A DNA stretch of 64,000 nucleotides from Streptomyces sp. JHA26 (GCF_002005565.1 NZ_BDJC01000011.1:1-64000); one strand, 5' to 3'; shown: positions 41,915-51,263, numbered from the stretch's first letter. A program made the numbers and translations. Notes: generated by a model from the letters alone, not told the origin.

Positions 41915-43165
41915 TCAGCGCGGGACCGGCGCCTCGTCGGCGCGGGCCGGGCGCGGCGGCACGGGGGCGCTGCCGCGGCGCGGCACCGTGTCGCGCCACA
42001 GGGCGCGGGCCGCGACGAGGGCGGCGGCCACCAGCAGGCCGTTGCGGACGAACAGCAGCGTGACGCCGAGCGTGTCGCTCGCCACCACATGGCCGAACCA
42101 GATCGGGAACTCCAGCACCGTCACCAGGGTCGCCGCCAGTACCAGCGCCACCGGCACCCGCATCCGGCCGGCCCGGAAGCACCCGCACACCGCCCCGACA
42201 CCGACCAGCCACACCATGTACTGAGGGCTGATCACCCGGCTGGTGGCCGTGAACACCAGCACCGCCACGAAGGCCGCGTCCGCCGCCGTGTGCGCCTCGA
42301 ACCGGGACGCCGCCACCCGCCACAGCAGCAGCCAGCCGAACGCCACCCCCGTCAGCGCCAGCGCGGCCGTGCTCACCGTCTCCACGTGCGGGCCGAGGAA
42401 CTCCACGGAGCCGTAGTTGAGCAGCACCTGCCCGTCCCAGCCGTGGTGCCGGGCGACGTGGAAGACCAGGGAGCCCAGCGACTCGACCTCGGTGCCCCGG
42501 TCGCGCTGGAACGTCAGGAAGGCGAACGCCCCCGGCATCGCCACCGCGAACAGGGCCGCCAGCCCGGCACCGCTCAGCGCCGCGGCGACCCACATCGCGC
42601 GCCGGCGGATCCCCAGGAGGACCAGCACCGGCCACACCTTCAGCAGCGCCCCGAACGCCGCCAGCACCCCCGCCGCCCGCGGGTGCCGGCCGGCGGCGAG
42701 CAGCGCGGCCACCGCGACGGCGGTGACCATCACGTCGTAGCGGGCGTACACCGTCGGCCCGAGCAGCGGCACGCCCACCACCCACACCCAGGCGCCCAGC
42801 GTCGACCTGCCGGCGCCGGCGCCCCCGTACCGCAGCAGGACCAGGACGGCGAGGTCGGCCGCGCAGGCCAGGACGAAGAAGGCCGTCGGGTAGTCGAGGA
42901 AGGGCAGCAGGTCCGGGGAGAGGACCGGGAGGGCGGCGGCGGGCGGGTACTGCCAGGTGACGTCGTCCGACGGAAACGTTCCGCCGGACAGGACGTCGTG
43001 CCAGCCCCGGTAGATGACCGACACGTCGCTGGTGACGTCCGGGCCCGGGAAGATCCACACCTTCAGCACGAACAGCAGCAGCATCAGCCGCGTCGCGGCC
43101 CAGGCGGCGAGCAGCCCGGCCGTCGGCAACCAGGCCGGGGACCGCCCCGTGTCCGTCGTCTCCAC
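41915..43165 (-). CDS. Polyprenol-phosphate-mannose-dependent mannosyltransferase-like membrane protein (GT87/DUF2029)
   Basis: A 416-residue polytopic membrane protein with about ten helices. The first extracellular loop carries the acidic pair of GT-C enzymes (PGPDVTSDVSVIYRGW) and the later motifs WQYPPAAALPVL, GPTVYARYDVM and LKVWPVLVLLG typical of the GT87 alpha-1,2-mannosyltransferase group. Mycobacterial Rv2181, at the matching place, adds alpha-1,2-mannose to lipomannan. The GTG at 43165 is a choice among several in-frame starts. It is divergent from the PimB'-like gene by 133 bases. Confidence 0.85.
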   Translation of the reverse strand: METTDTGRSPAWLPTAGLLAAWAATRLMLLLFVLKVWIFPGPDVTSDVSVIYRGWHDVLSGGTFPSDDVTWQYPPAAALPVLSPDLLPFLDYPTAFFVLACAADLAVLVLLRYGGAGAGRSTLGAWVWVVGVPLLGPTVYARYDVMVTAVAVAALLAAGRHPRAAGVLAAFGALLKVWPVLVLLGIRRRAMWVAAALSGAGLAALFAVAMPGAFAFLTFQRDRGTEVESLGSLVFHVARHHGWDGQVLLNYGSVEFLGPHVETVSTAALALTGVAFGWLLLWRVAASRFEAHTAADAAFVAVLVFTATSRVISPQYMVWLVGVGAVCGCFRAGRMRVPVALVLAATLVTVLEFPIWFGHVVASDTLGVTLLFVRNGLLVAAALVAARALWRDTVPRRGSAPVPPRPARADEAPVPR

Positions 43166-43298
43166 GCCACTCCGCCCGTCCCGCGCCCGTCCGCGCCCGT
43201 CCTGCTGGTCGGGGCCATGATGTCCCGAACGCCTGTGTGTGTGCCAGCGGCACGGCCGGGCCGCGCCCCGTACGGCCGGTTCGGTAGGGTCGGCGGCG

Positions 43299-44441
43299 AT
43301 GCGCAAGACCTTGATCGTGACGAACGACTTCCCGCCCCGACCCGGCGGCATCCAGGCCTTCCTGCACAACATGGCGCTGCGCCTGGACCCCGAGCGACTG
43401 GTCGTCTACGCCTCCACCTGGAAGCGGAGCCGGGAGGGCCTCGAGGCGACCGCCGCCTTCGACGCCGAGCAGCCCTTCACCGTCGTGCGCGACCGCACGA
43501 CGATGCTGCTGCCGACGCCGGGCGCCACCCGGCGGGCGGTCGGACTGCTGCGCGAGCACGGGTGCACGGCGGTGTGGTTCGGGGCGGCGGCGCCCCTCGG
43601 ACTGATGGCACCCGCCCTGCGCAGGGCGGGTGCCGAGCGGATCGTCGCCACCACCCACGGCCACGAGGCCGGCTGGGCCCAGCTGCCCGCCGCCCGGCAA
43701 CTGCTGCGCCGCATCGGGGAGTCGACGGACACGATCACCTACCTCGGCGAGTACACGCGCTCGCGGATAGCGGGCGCGCTGACCCCGCGGGCCGCCGCGC
43801 GGATGGTGCAGCTGCCGCCGGGCGTGGACGAGAAGACCTTCCACCCGGGCAGCGGCGGCGACGAGGTGCGGGCCCGGCTCGGGCTGACCGACCGGCCCGT
43901 CGTGGTGTGCGTCTCCCGACTGGTGCCGCGCAAGGGCCAGGACACGCTGATCCGGGCCATGCCGCGCGTCCTCGCCGCCCGGCCCGACGCCGTCCTGCTG
44001 ATCGTCGGCGGCGGCCCCTACGAGAAGGACCTGCGTCGCCTCGCCCGGGACACCGGCGTCGCCGCCTCCGTCCGCTTCACCGGCGCCGTGCCGTGGGCCG
44101 AGCTGCCCGCGCACTACGGCGCCGGGGACGTCTTCGCCATGCCGTGCCGCACCCGGCGGGGCGGGCTGGACGTGGAAGGGCTCGGCATCGTCTACCTGGA
44201 GGCCTCCGCGACCGGCCTGCCCGTCGTCGCCGGCGACTCCGGCGGCGCCCCGGACGCGGTGCTCGACGGCGAGACGGGCTGGGTCGTGCGGGGCGGCTCC
44301 CCCGAGGAGGCCGCCGACCGCGTCGTCACCCTCCTCGCAGACCCGGAGCTGCGCCACCGCATGGGCGAACGGGGCCGCTCCTGGGTCGAGGAGACGTGGC
44401 GCTGGGACCTGCTGGCGGAACGCCTGAAGGCGCTGCTCTGA
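43299..44441 (+). CDS. GT4 glycosyltransferase, PimB'-like phosphatidylinositol mannosyltransferase
   Basis: A 380-residue GT-B enzyme. The N-terminal VTNDFPPRPGGIQAFLHNMAL is nearly diagnostic of the actinobacterial PimB' group, which adds the second mannose to phosphatidylinositol mannoside from GDP-mannose. The C-terminal half carries VCVSRLVPRKGQDTLIRA and the donor-binding GLDVEGLGIVYLEASATGLPVVAGDSGG with catalytic Glu. It is peripheral on the membrane. The ATG at 43299 starts the conserved domain. The neighbouring GT87 and acyl-CoA ligase genes match the mycobacterial locus. Confidence 0.88.
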   Translation: MRKTLIVTNDFPPRPGGIQAFLHNMALRLDPERLVVYASTWKRSREGLEATAAFDAEQPFTVVRDRTTMLLPTPGATRRAVGLLREHGCTAVWFGAAAPLGLMAPALRRAGAERIVATTHGHEAGWAQLPAARQLLRRIGESTDTITYLGEYTRSRIAGALTPRAAARMVQLPPGVDEKTFHPGSGGDEVRARLGLTDRPVVVCVSRLVPRKGQDTLIRAMPRVLAARPDAVLLIVGGGPYEKDLRRLARDTGVAASVRFTGAVPWAELPAHYGAGDVFAMPCRTRRGGLDVEGLGIVYLEASATGLPVVAGDSGGAPDAVLDGETGWVVRGGSPEEAADRVVTLLADPELRHRMGERGRSWVEETWRWDLLAERLKALL

Positions 44442-44543
44442 CACAGCGTCAGGAGGCGTCGGGGGCCCGGGGGCGGGTCACGCTCCCCGGCCGCACCGAG
44501 CCACGGTCACGGACACGGTCGGTTCACGGAGGGTACGAGAGGC

Positions 44544-44783
44544 ATGGCCGAGCGAGGGCCCGAGATCATCGGGCGGGAGATCCTGCGGCTGGACACCATG
44601 GTGGAGCGGGACGGACACCGCATGGGCAAGGAACGGCGGAAGCACACGCAGACCCGCCGGGAAGCCCTGGTGTGGGCGCTGCACGTCGTGCTGACGAACG
44701 ACCCGGCCACGCCTCCCGGCAGTGCCGCGGAGGGTTTCCTGAAGGCCCTCGAGGGCCGGCCGGAGGGCGGCCCGCCGCGCTGA
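44544..44783 (+). CDS. Small basic protein, unknown function
   Basis: A 79-residue protein, basic in the middle (RDGHRMGKERRKHTQTRREALVWALH) with a probable helix, preceded by GAGAGG. The reading frame has high third-position GC. There is no membrane segment or cysteine. It lies 102 bases after the glycosyltransferase gene on the same strand and converges on the acyl-CoA ligase gene. No family is recognised. Confidence 0.65.
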   Translation: MAERGPEIIGREILRLDTMVERDGHRMGKERRKHTQTRREALVWALHVVLTNDPATPPGSAAEGFLKALEGRPEGGPPR

Positions 44784-44828
44784 GGAGCGGCGCGGGCGGA
44801 GGCACCCCGGGGAGGGCCCCTCGCCCGG

Positions 44829-46625
44829 CTACTTCGCGTAGATCGCCTCGATCTCGTCCGCGTAGTCCTTCGCCACCACGTTCCGCTTCAGCTTCAGCGA
44901 CGGCGTCAGGTGCCCCGACTCCTCCGTGAACTGGGCCCCCAGCACACGGAACTTCCGCACCGACTCCGCCTTCGACACCGCCGCGTTGCCGTCGTCGACC
45001 GCCGACTGGATCGCGGCGAGCAGGTCCGGGTCCTCCCGCAGCGACGCCACCGTGGAGCCGGCCGGCTTGCCGTGGTCCGCGCACCAGCGGCCGAGGAACT
45101 CCTCGTCCACGGTGACCAGCGCCCCCACGAAGGGCCGCCCGTCGCCGACCACCATGCACTCCGCGACCAGCGCGTGCGCCCGGATGCGGTCCTCGATCAC
45201 GGCCGGGGCGACGTTCTTGCCGCCGGCGGTGACGATGATCTCCTTCTTGCGGCCGGTGATGCGCAGGTAGCCGTCCTCGTCGAGGGTGCCGATGTCACCG
45301 GTGTGGAACCAGCCGTCGGCCAGCGCCTCCGCGGTCGCGCCCGGGTTGTTCCAGTACTCCTTGAACAGGTGCTCGCCGTGCAGCAGCACCTCCCCGTCGT
45401 CCGCGATGCGCACCACCGAACCGGGCAGCGGCTGGCCGACCGTGCCGATCTTCTGCCGGTCCCAGGGGTTGAAGGCGGTGGCCGCGCAGGACTCGGTCAG
45501 GCCGTAGCCCTCCAGGACCGTGAAGCCGATGCCGCGGAAGAAGTGGCCGAGCCGCTCGCCGAGCGGGGCGCCGCCGGAGATGGCGTACTCGCCGCGCCCG
45601 CCGAGGACCGTGCGGAGCTTGCTGTAGACGAGCTTGTCGAAGACCTTGTGCTTGATCCTCAGACCGACGGACGGGCCCGACGGGTCGTCCAGCGCCTTGC
45701 TGTACGCGATCGCCGTGTCGGCGGCCTTGTCGAAGATCCTGCCCTTGCCGTCGGCCTGCGCCTTGGCGCGCGCCGAGTTGTAGACCTTCTCGAAGACGCG
45801 CGGCACGCCCAGGATCAGCGTGGGCCGGAACGCGGCCAGTTCGTCGGTGAGGTTCTTGATGTCCGGGACGCAGCCCAGCTTGATCGGCGCGATCATCGGC
45901 GCGACCTGCACGAGGCGGCCGAAGACGTGGGCGAGCGGGAGGAAGAGCAGGACGGAGCACTCGCCCGTGCGGAACAGGGGACGCAGGCGCTCGACGACGT
46001 TGCCGCACTCGGCGAAGAAGCTGCGGTGGGTGAGCACGCAGCCCTTGGGACGGCCGGTGGTGCCCGAGGTGTACACGATGGTCGCCGGGTCGTCGGCCTT
46101 GGCGATCGAGCTGCGCTCCTCGACCGTCCGGTCCGTGACGTCCTCGCCGAGGCGCTCCAGCTCCTCCACGGCCCCGGCGTCGATCTGCCAGACGTTCTTG
46201 AGGGCGGGCAGCTGCTCGCGCACCGACTCCACGGCGGCGGCGTGCCCGGCCGACTCCACGAGGCACGCGGTGGCGCCCGAGTCGCCGAGGATCCACTGCA
46301 CCTGCTCCGGCGAGCTGGTCTCGTACACCGGCACGGTGATCGCGCCCGCGCTCCAGATCGCGAAGTCCAGCAGGGTCCACTCGTAGCGCGTGCGGGACAT
46401 CAGGCCGACCCGGTCGCCCGGCTGGACACCGGAGGCGATGAGCCCCTTGGCGGCGGCGTGCACCTCGGCGCGGAAGTCGCGGGCGCTCACGTCCTGCCAG
46501 GTGCCGCCCGTCTTGCGGGCGATGACGGCGACATCGGGATGCTGCGCGGCGTTTCTGCGGATGATGTCGGTCAGATTTCCGTCCGCAGGGACCTCGTACA
46601 AAGCCGGAAGGCTGAACTCGCGCAA
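44829..46625 (-). CDS. fadD15: Long-chain fatty-acid--CoA ligase (FadD15-like)
   Basis: A 598-residue AMP-forming acyl-CoA synthetase. ATP-binding TIVYTSGTTGRPKGC, VLEGYGLTESCAATAFN, the adenylate motif DGWFHTGDIGTLDEDGYLRITGRKKEI and a C-terminal GKNVAP lysine region are complete. It activates long-chain fatty acids for lipid synthesis or breakdown. The start is a TTG at 46625 with GAGGAG 8 bases upstream. The mycobacterial homologue Rv2187 (fadD15) lies beside pimB', as here. Confidence 0.95.
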   Translation of the reverse strand: MREFSLPALYEVPADGNLTDIIRRNAAQHPDVAVIARKTGGTWQDVSARDFRAEVHAAAKGLIASGVQPGDRVGLMSRTRYEWTLLDFAIWSAGAITVPVYETSSPEQVQWILGDSGATACLVESAGHAAAVESVREQLPALKNVWQIDAGAVEELERLGEDVTDRTVEERSSIAKADDPATIVYTSGTTGRPKGCVLTHRSFFAECGNVVERLRPLFRTGECSVLLFLPLAHVFGRLVQVAPMIAPIKLGCVPDIKNLTDELAAFRPTLILGVPRVFEKVYNSARAKAQADGKGRIFDKAADTAIAYSKALDDPSGPSVGLRIKHKVFDKLVYSKLRTVLGGRGEYAISGGAPLGERLGHFFRGIGFTVLEGYGLTESCAATAFNPWDRQKIGTVGQPLPGSVVRIADDGEVLLHGEHLFKEYWNNPGATAEALADGWFHTGDIGTLDEDGYLRITGRKKEIIVTAGGKNVAPAVIEDRIRAHALVAECMVVGDGRPFVGALVTVDEEFLGRWCADHGKPAGSTVASLREDPDLLAAIQSAVDDGNAAVSKAESVRKFRVLGAQFTEESGHLTPSLKLKRNVVAKDYADEIEAIYAK

Positions 46626-46937
46626 GACTGCTGCTCCTCATAGGGCGCCGGCGCCACGACGTTGTGCGATGCGACGGTGCGGTCCAAGGCTCGGGCAAGT
46701 GCTCGTGGACGACACCTGCGTTCCGTTCACACGGTGAAATCCTGAGCACGACTGGACTGCCCGGACGTTACCCGTCGGTATGGCGTCTCCGACAGGGGGT
46801 CCCCGGGAGATGTTCGCTGCGTCACACGGGTGGGGTTTCCCTGGCGCAGAGTAGTCGACGTCTTGACCGACCAGCCAGTAACCGCAGGTCCGGCCGCCAT
46901 TGTTCACGCATGGCGCACACACCTACGCTTGATCGCC
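46626..46937. other. Divergent control region, fadD15/metallophosphoesterase
   Basis: This 312-base gap has no coding signal. On the plus strand it ends in a promoter candidate at 46900-46929. On the minus strand the acyl-CoA ligase ribosome site is clear but its promoter is not. Confidence 0.55.
46900..46929 (+). promoter_or_regulatory. Candidate promoter giving a near-leaderless mRNA
   Basis: TTGTTC (46900-46905) and TACGCT (46924-46929) are 18 bases apart. The expected transcription start lies at about 46936, within a few bases of the ATG at 46938, and no ribosome site precedes that ATG, so translation may be leaderless. Confidence 0.4.
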
Positions 46938-47735
46938 ATGTCACCCACACCGGCTCGTAACACGACGACGCGCATCCACGTGGTGAGCGACGTGCACGGC
47001 AACGCGCGCGACCTGGCCGGGGCCGGCGACGGCGCCGACGCCCTGATCTGCCTGGGGGACCTGGTCCTCTTCCTCGACTACGCCGACCACTCGCGCGGCA
47101 TCTTCCCCGACCTGTTCGGCAGGGCCAACGCCGACCGCATCGTCGAGCTGCGCACCGCCCGCCGCTTCGCCGAGGCGCGGGAGTTCGGGAAGCGTCTGTG
47201 GGCGGACGTCGGCGAGGACCGGGCCGCGCTGATCGAGCGGGCGGTGCGCGGGCAGTACGCCGAGCTGTTCGCCGCGTTCCCCACCCCCACGTACGCCACC
47301 TACGGCAACGTCGACATGCCGGCCCTGTGGCCGGAGTACGCCGGACCGGGCACGACCGTGCTGGACGGGGAGCGCGTCGAGATCGGCGGCCGGGTCTTCG
47401 GCTTCGTCGGCGGCGGCCTGCGCACCCCGATGCGCACGCCGTACGAGATCGACGACGAGGAGTACGCCGCGAAGATCGAGGCCGTCGGCGAGGTGGACGT
47501 GCTGTGCACGCACATCCCGCCCGAGGTGCCGGAACTGGTCTACGACACGGTGGCGCGGCGCTTCGAGCGGGGCAGCCGCGCGCTGCTGGACGCGATCCGG
47601 CGGACCCGGCCCCGCTACGCCCTGTTCGGCCACGTGCACCAGCCGCTGGCGCGGCGGATGCGGATCGGGGCGACCGAGTGCGTGAACGTCGGCCACTTCG
47701 CGTCGACGGGGAGGCCGTGGGTGCTGGAGTGGTGA
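46938..47735 (+). CDS. Calcineurin-like metallophosphoesterase
   Basis: A 265-residue metallophosphatase. The metal-binding motifs occur in order: VVSDVHGNARDL (D-x-H), ICLGDLV (GD), TYGNVDMP (GN), LCTHIPPEVP and LFGHVHQPLARRM (GH-x-H). All catalytic ligands are present. It is cytosolic by lack of a signal. It might hydrolyse a lipid, nucleotide or phosphoprotein substrate; the family is too broad to say. It is followed by the SRPBCC and ArsA-like genes on the same strand. Confidence 0.92.
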   Translation: MSPTPARNTTTRIHVVSDVHGNARDLAGAGDGADALICLGDLVLFLDYADHSRGIFPDLFGRANADRIVELRTARRFAEAREFGKRLWADVGEDRAALIERAVRGQYAELFAAFPTPTYATYGNVDMPALWPEYAGPGTTVLDGERVEIGGRVFGFVGGGLRTPMRTPYEIDDEEYAAKIEAVGEVDVLCTHIPPEVPELVYDTVARRFERGSRALLDAIRRTRPRYALFGHVHQPLARRMRIGATECVNVGHFASTGRPWVLEW

Positions 47736-47873
47736 GCCCGGACGGCCGGGCCGTCGCGGACAGGTGGTGACATCCGCTTTGCCCGTGCGCGATAGCCTTC
47801 ACGCGGCACACACGTGCGCGTCCCGCGCACGACGACCCTCAGTACCCGGCCCGCATCTGGAGGAGCCACGGCG

Positions 47874-48314
47874 ATGGCGGAACACACCAGCTCGAGCATC
47901 ACGATCGAGGCGGCACCGGCCGACGTCATGGAGGTGATCGCCGACTTCGCCCGCTACCCGGACTGGACCGGTGAGGTGAAGGAGGCGCAGGTCCTCGCGA
48001 CCGACGCCCAGGGGCGTGCCGAGCAGGTCCGACTCGTCATGGACGCCGGGGCGATCAAGGACGACCAGACGCTGGCGTACACCTGGACCGGTGACCACGA
48101 GGTGTCCTGGACGCTGGTCAAGTCCCAGATGCTGCGCTCGCTCGACGGCTCCTACCTGCTCCGGCCGGCCGGGCCGGGCACGGAGGTCACCTACCGGCTC
48201 ACGGTCGACGTCAAGATCCCGATGCTCGGCATGATCAAGCGCAAGGCCGAGAAGGTCATCATCGACCGGGCGCTGGCGGGCCTGAAGAAGCGCGTGGAGT
48301 CGGTCCCGAAATGA
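47874..48314 (+). CDS. SRPBCC/START-like lipid-binding protein
   Basis: A 146-residue protein of the polyketide cyclase/START-like fold: ITIEAAPADVMEVIADFARYPDWTGEVKEAQVL, then EVTYRLTVDVKIPMLG, and the C-terminal helix KAEKVIIDRALAGLKKRV lining a hydrophobic cavity. It probably binds a lipid or other hydrophobic ligand. GGAGGAG precedes the ATG. An ArsA-like ATPase gene follows; the same pair (Rv2185c/Rv2184c) occurs in mycobacteria next to fadD15 and pimB', so a shared lipid-handling role is suggested. Confidence 0.92.
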   Translation: MAEHTSSSITIEAAPADVMEVIADFARYPDWTGEVKEAQVLATDAQGRAEQVRLVMDAGAIKDDQTLAYTWTGDHEVSWTLVKSQMLRSLDGSYLLRPAGPGTEVTYRLTVDVKIPMLGMIKRKAEKVIIDRALAGLKKRVESVPK

Positions 48315-48338
48315 CCGGTCCGGGCCGCCGGGCCGGTC
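48313..48338 (+). terminator. Possible hairpin after the SRPBCC gene
   Basis: GACCGGTCC and GGGCCGGTC pair with one mismatch around an 8-base loop, starting within the stop codon. It may attenuate read-through into the ATPase gene. Confidence 0.4.
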
Positions 48339-48420
48339 ACGTCCGAGCGGCCCGCGGCGGGTGGGGGCCGGGTGGGCGACGCGGCCGCCCCGGTCGGGGG
48401 CGAAGGTACGGTTCAGCCTC

Positions 48421-49602
48421 ATGCGCACCATCCTGATCACGGGTCCGGGCGGCAGCGGCCGTACGACCGTCGCGGCCGCCACCGCGCTCGCCGCCGCCCG
48501 GGCCGGCACCCGCACCCTCCTGCTCGGCGCCGACCGCGACGACACCCTCGGCGCCGCGCTCGGGGTGCGCACCGGCCCGGTACCGGTCCCCGTCGAACCC
48601 GGCCTCACCGCCTGGCGGCCCGACGCCGCCCGGGGTTTCCGGGACGGCCTCGCCGCCCTCCAGGACCGCGCCGCCTCCGTCCTCGACCTGCTCGGTGCCG
48701 CCCGCCTGGACGCCGAGGAGCTCACCCCCCTGCCCGGCGCCGACGAACTCGCGCTGCTGCGCGCCCTGCGCGACGCCGCCCTCGCCGAGGGCACCGGCTC
48801 CCACGAACTCGTCGTCGTCGACCTCCCGGCCGCCCCGCGCGCCCTCGCCCTGCTCGCCCTGCCCGAGGAACTGCGGCGCTACCTGCGCCGCCTGCTCCCG
48901 CCCGAGCGGCAGGCCGCCCGCGCCCTGCGCCCCGTCCTCGGCCGGCTCGCGGGCGTCCCCGTGCCCGCCGGGTCGCTGTACGAGGCCGCCGCCCGCTGGG
49001 ACCTGGAGCTGGCCGCCGCCGAGGCCGTCCTCGCCGACCGGAACACCGTCGTACGGCTCGTCGCCGAGCCCGGCCCCGCCGGTGCGGACGCCCTCCGCAC
49101 CGCCCGCCTCGGCCTCGCCCTGCGCGGCCTGCGCACCGACCTGCTGGTCGCCAACCGCGTCCTGCCCGAGGACGCCCCCGCGGACAGCTGGCTCGCCGGC
49201 CCCCTCGCCCAGCAGCGCAAGACGCTGGAGGAGTGGCGGGAGACGTACGACGTCCGCACCGTCGCCCACCTCGGACGGGACCCGCGGGGCACGGACGACC
49301 TGGCCGCCCTCGACGCGCCGGGCGTCGACCAGGACGCCGCCCCGGTCGAGTGGCCCGTCACCGACCGGCTGGCCGACGACGGCGTCCTCGTCTGGCACGT
49401 CCCGCTGCCCGGCGCCGTACGCGAGGATCTCGACCTCGTCCGGCGCGGCGACGAACTGGTCGTCACCGCCGGTCCGTTCCGCCGGATCGTGCCGCTGCCG
49501 TCCGCGCTGCGCCGCTGCACCGTCGACGGGGCCGCCCTGCGGGAGGGCACCCTCGCCGTCCGCTTCGCGCCGGACCCCCGGCTGTGGCCGCGGGGACGCT
49601 GA
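48421..49602 (+). CDS. ArsA/Get3-like ATPase
   Basis: A 393-residue P-loop ATPase of the SIMIBI/ArsA class: N-terminal LITGPGGSGRTTVAAATALAAARAG, switch-like LLLGADRDDTLGAALG (the DxTTA-type loop), and VVVDLPAAPRALALLALPEELRRYL as a membrane- or client-binding helical region. The P-loop lacks the signature Lys of the KGGVGKT deviant Walker A, so it differs from true ArsA/Get3. The C-terminus (RRIVPLPSALRRCTVDGAAL) matches the HSP20-like C-domain of actinobacterial ArsA proteins. No ribosome site is obvious before the ATG. Confidence 0.87.
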   Translation: MRTILITGPGGSGRTTVAAATALAAARAGTRTLLLGADRDDTLGAALGVRTGPVPVPVEPGLTAWRPDAARGFRDGLAALQDRAASVLDLLGAARLDAEELTPLPGADELALLRALRDAALAEGTGSHELVVVDLPAAPRALALLALPEELRRYLRRLLPPERQAARALRPVLGRLAGVPVPAGSLYEAAARWDLELAAAEAVLADRNTVVRLVAEPGPAGADALRTARLGLALRGLRTDLLVANRVLPEDAPADSWLAGPLAQQRKTLEEWRETYDVRTVAHLGRDPRGTDDLAALDAPGVDQDAAPVEWPVTDRLADDGVLVWHVPLPGAVREDLDLVRRGDELVVTAGPFRRIVPLPSALRRCTVDGAALREGTLAVRFAPDPRLWPRGR

Positions 49603-49659
49603 TCCCGCCACGCCCGTTCGGGTAACGTCGTAAGGACGAACCGTAGTCAGGAGTCCGTC

Positions 49660-50193
49660 ATGAGCGAAGATCTCCCCCCGTCCGAGGCCGCTCGCCACGA
49701 CGAGGCCGACGCGGTCGGGCCGACCGGACCGGCCGGCGGGGCGCGGGCGGCCGACGCCGACGCCTGGGCGACGGCGTGCGCCGAGGACCTGGAGGCCGAG
49801 AAGGCCCGCCGCCGTGCCGAGCGCGGGCCGCAGCCGGGCTCGGCCGCCGAGGAACTGCGCAGGCTCGTCGACACGGTCGCGGAGAAGCTGTCCGGCCTCC
49901 AGTCCCCGCTGCTCGGCCAGGTCGCCGGGCCCGCCGCCCAGCAGGTGGTCCGGCAGGTCGTCCAGCAGGCCAAGGCCGCCGTCGAACCGGTCATCGAGCG
50001 CAATCCCGATGTTTTCGACCACCTCGCGGCCGCCGGCGGTGAACTCCTCGCCGCCTACCGCTCCGCCGTCCAGAACCAGGAGCGCCGCTGGACCACCGGC
50101 GCGACCGGTGCCCGCGATCCCCGTGACCTGGACGAATCCCGCGACGACGGCGACGACGGCACCGGCCCCGGGCAACACATCGACTTGGACTGA
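49660..50193 (+). CDS. Acidic protein of unknown function
   Basis: A 177-residue acidic protein. The N-terminal third is disordered (Glu/Ala/Gly-rich), the middle holds amphipathic helices (AAEELRRLVDTVAEKLSGL; AQQVVRQVVQQAKAAVEPVIERN), and the C-terminus is Asp-rich. No catalytic motif is seen. AGGAG precedes the ATG. It lies between the ArsA-like ATPase and glkA on the same strand (57 and 55 bases away), so it may be co-transcribed with either. Confidence 0.8.
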   Translation: MSEDLPPSEAARHDEADAVGPTGPAGGARAADADAWATACAEDLEAEKARRRAERGPQPGSAAEELRRLVDTVAEKLSGLQSPLLGQVAGPAAQQVVRQVVQQAKAAVEPVIERNPDVFDHLAAAGGELLAAYRSAVQNQERRWTTGATGARDPRDLDESRDDGDDGTGPGQHIDLD

Positions 50194-50248
50194 GGCCCCC
50201 CTCGGGTACGGTTGGCCGTAGCGGGGCTCGACCGAAACTGAGGGATTC

Positions 50249-51202
50249 ATGGGACTCACCATCGGCGTCGACATCGGCGGCACGAAGATCGCGGCCGGCG
50301 TGGTCGACGAGGAAGGCAACATCCTCTCGACCTTCAAGGTGCCGACCCCCACCACACCCGAGGCCATCGTGGACGCCATCGCCTCGGCGGTGGAGGGCGC
50401 ACGCGCGGGGCACGAGATCGTCGGCGTGGGCATCGGCGCCGCCGGATACGTCAACCGCCAGCGCTCGACGGTCTACTTCGCACCGAACATCGACTGGCGC
50501 AACGAGCCGCTCAAGGAGAAGGTCGAGGCCCGCGTCGGCCTCCCGGTCGTCGTGGAGAACGACGCCAACGCCGCGGCCTGGGGCGAGTACAGGTTCGGTG
50601 CCGGCAAGGGCCACCGCAACGTCATCTGCATCACGCTCGGCACCGGCCTCGGCGGCGGCATCATCATCGGCAACAAGCTGCGCCGCGGCCACTTCGGCGT
50701 GGCCGCCGAGTTCGGCCACATCCGCATGGTGCCCGACGGCCTGCTGTGCGGCTGCGGATCGCAGGGCTGCTGGGAGCAGTACGCCTCCGGCCGCGCCCTC
50801 GTGCGCTACGCCAAGCAGCGCGCCAACGCCACCCCCGAGCGCGCCGAGGTGCTGCTCGCGCTCGGTGACGGCACCCCCGACGGCATCGAGGGCAAGCACA
50901 TCTCGGTCGCCGCCCGGCAGGGCTGCCCGGTCGCCGTCGACTCCTACCGCGAGCTGGCCCGCTGGGCCGGCGCCGGCCTCGCCGACCTGGCCTCGCTCTT
51001 CGACCCGTCCGCCTTCATCGTCGGCGGCGGCCTCTCCGACGAGGGCGACCTGGTCCTCGACCCGATCCGCAAGTCGTACAAGCGGTGGCTGGTCGGCGGC
51101 AACTGGCGCCCGGTCGCCGACGTGATCGCCGCCCAGCTCGGCAACAAGGCGGGCCTGGTGGGCGCGGCCGACCTGGCCCGCGAGCCCGACCCGATCATGT
51201 AA
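50249..51202 (+). CDS. glkA: ROK-family glucokinase
   Basis: A 317-residue ATP-dependent glucose kinase that makes glucose-6-phosphate. Motifs are the phosphate-binding GVDIGGTKIAAGVVDEEG, catalytic Asp in VENDANAAAWGEYRFG, LGTGLGGGIIIG, and the zinc-binding CGCGSQGCWEQYASG. In S. coelicolor GlkA also mediates carbon catabolite repression beyond its catalytic role. The ATG follows GAGGG. A strong hairpin after the stop suggests it ends its transcript. Confidence 0.97.
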   Translation: MGLTIGVDIGGTKIAAGVVDEEGNILSTFKVPTPTTPEAIVDAIASAVEGARAGHEIVGVGIGAAGYVNRQRSTVYFAPNIDWRNEPLKEKVEARVGLPVVVENDANAAAWGEYRFGAGKGHRNVICITLGTGLGGGIIIGNKLRRGHFGVAAEFGHIRMVPDGLLCGCGSQGCWEQYASGRALVRYAKQRANATPERAEVLLALGDGTPDGIEGKHISVAARQGCPVAVDSYRELARWAGAGLADLASLFDPSAFIVGGGLSDEGDLVLDPIRKSYKRWLVGGNWRPVADVIAAQLGNKAGLVGAADLAREPDPIM

Positions 51203-51230
51203 CGGCCGCTCGGTGCACGCCCTCGGGAGC

Positions 51231-51263
51231 GCGGGGCGGAGTCGATCGAGGACTCCGCCCCGC
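51231..51263 (+). terminator. Terminator after glkA
   Basis: A perfect 13-base inverted repeat (GCGGGGCGGAGTC and complement) with a 7-base loop lies 28 bases beyond the glkA stop. Confidence 0.85.
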
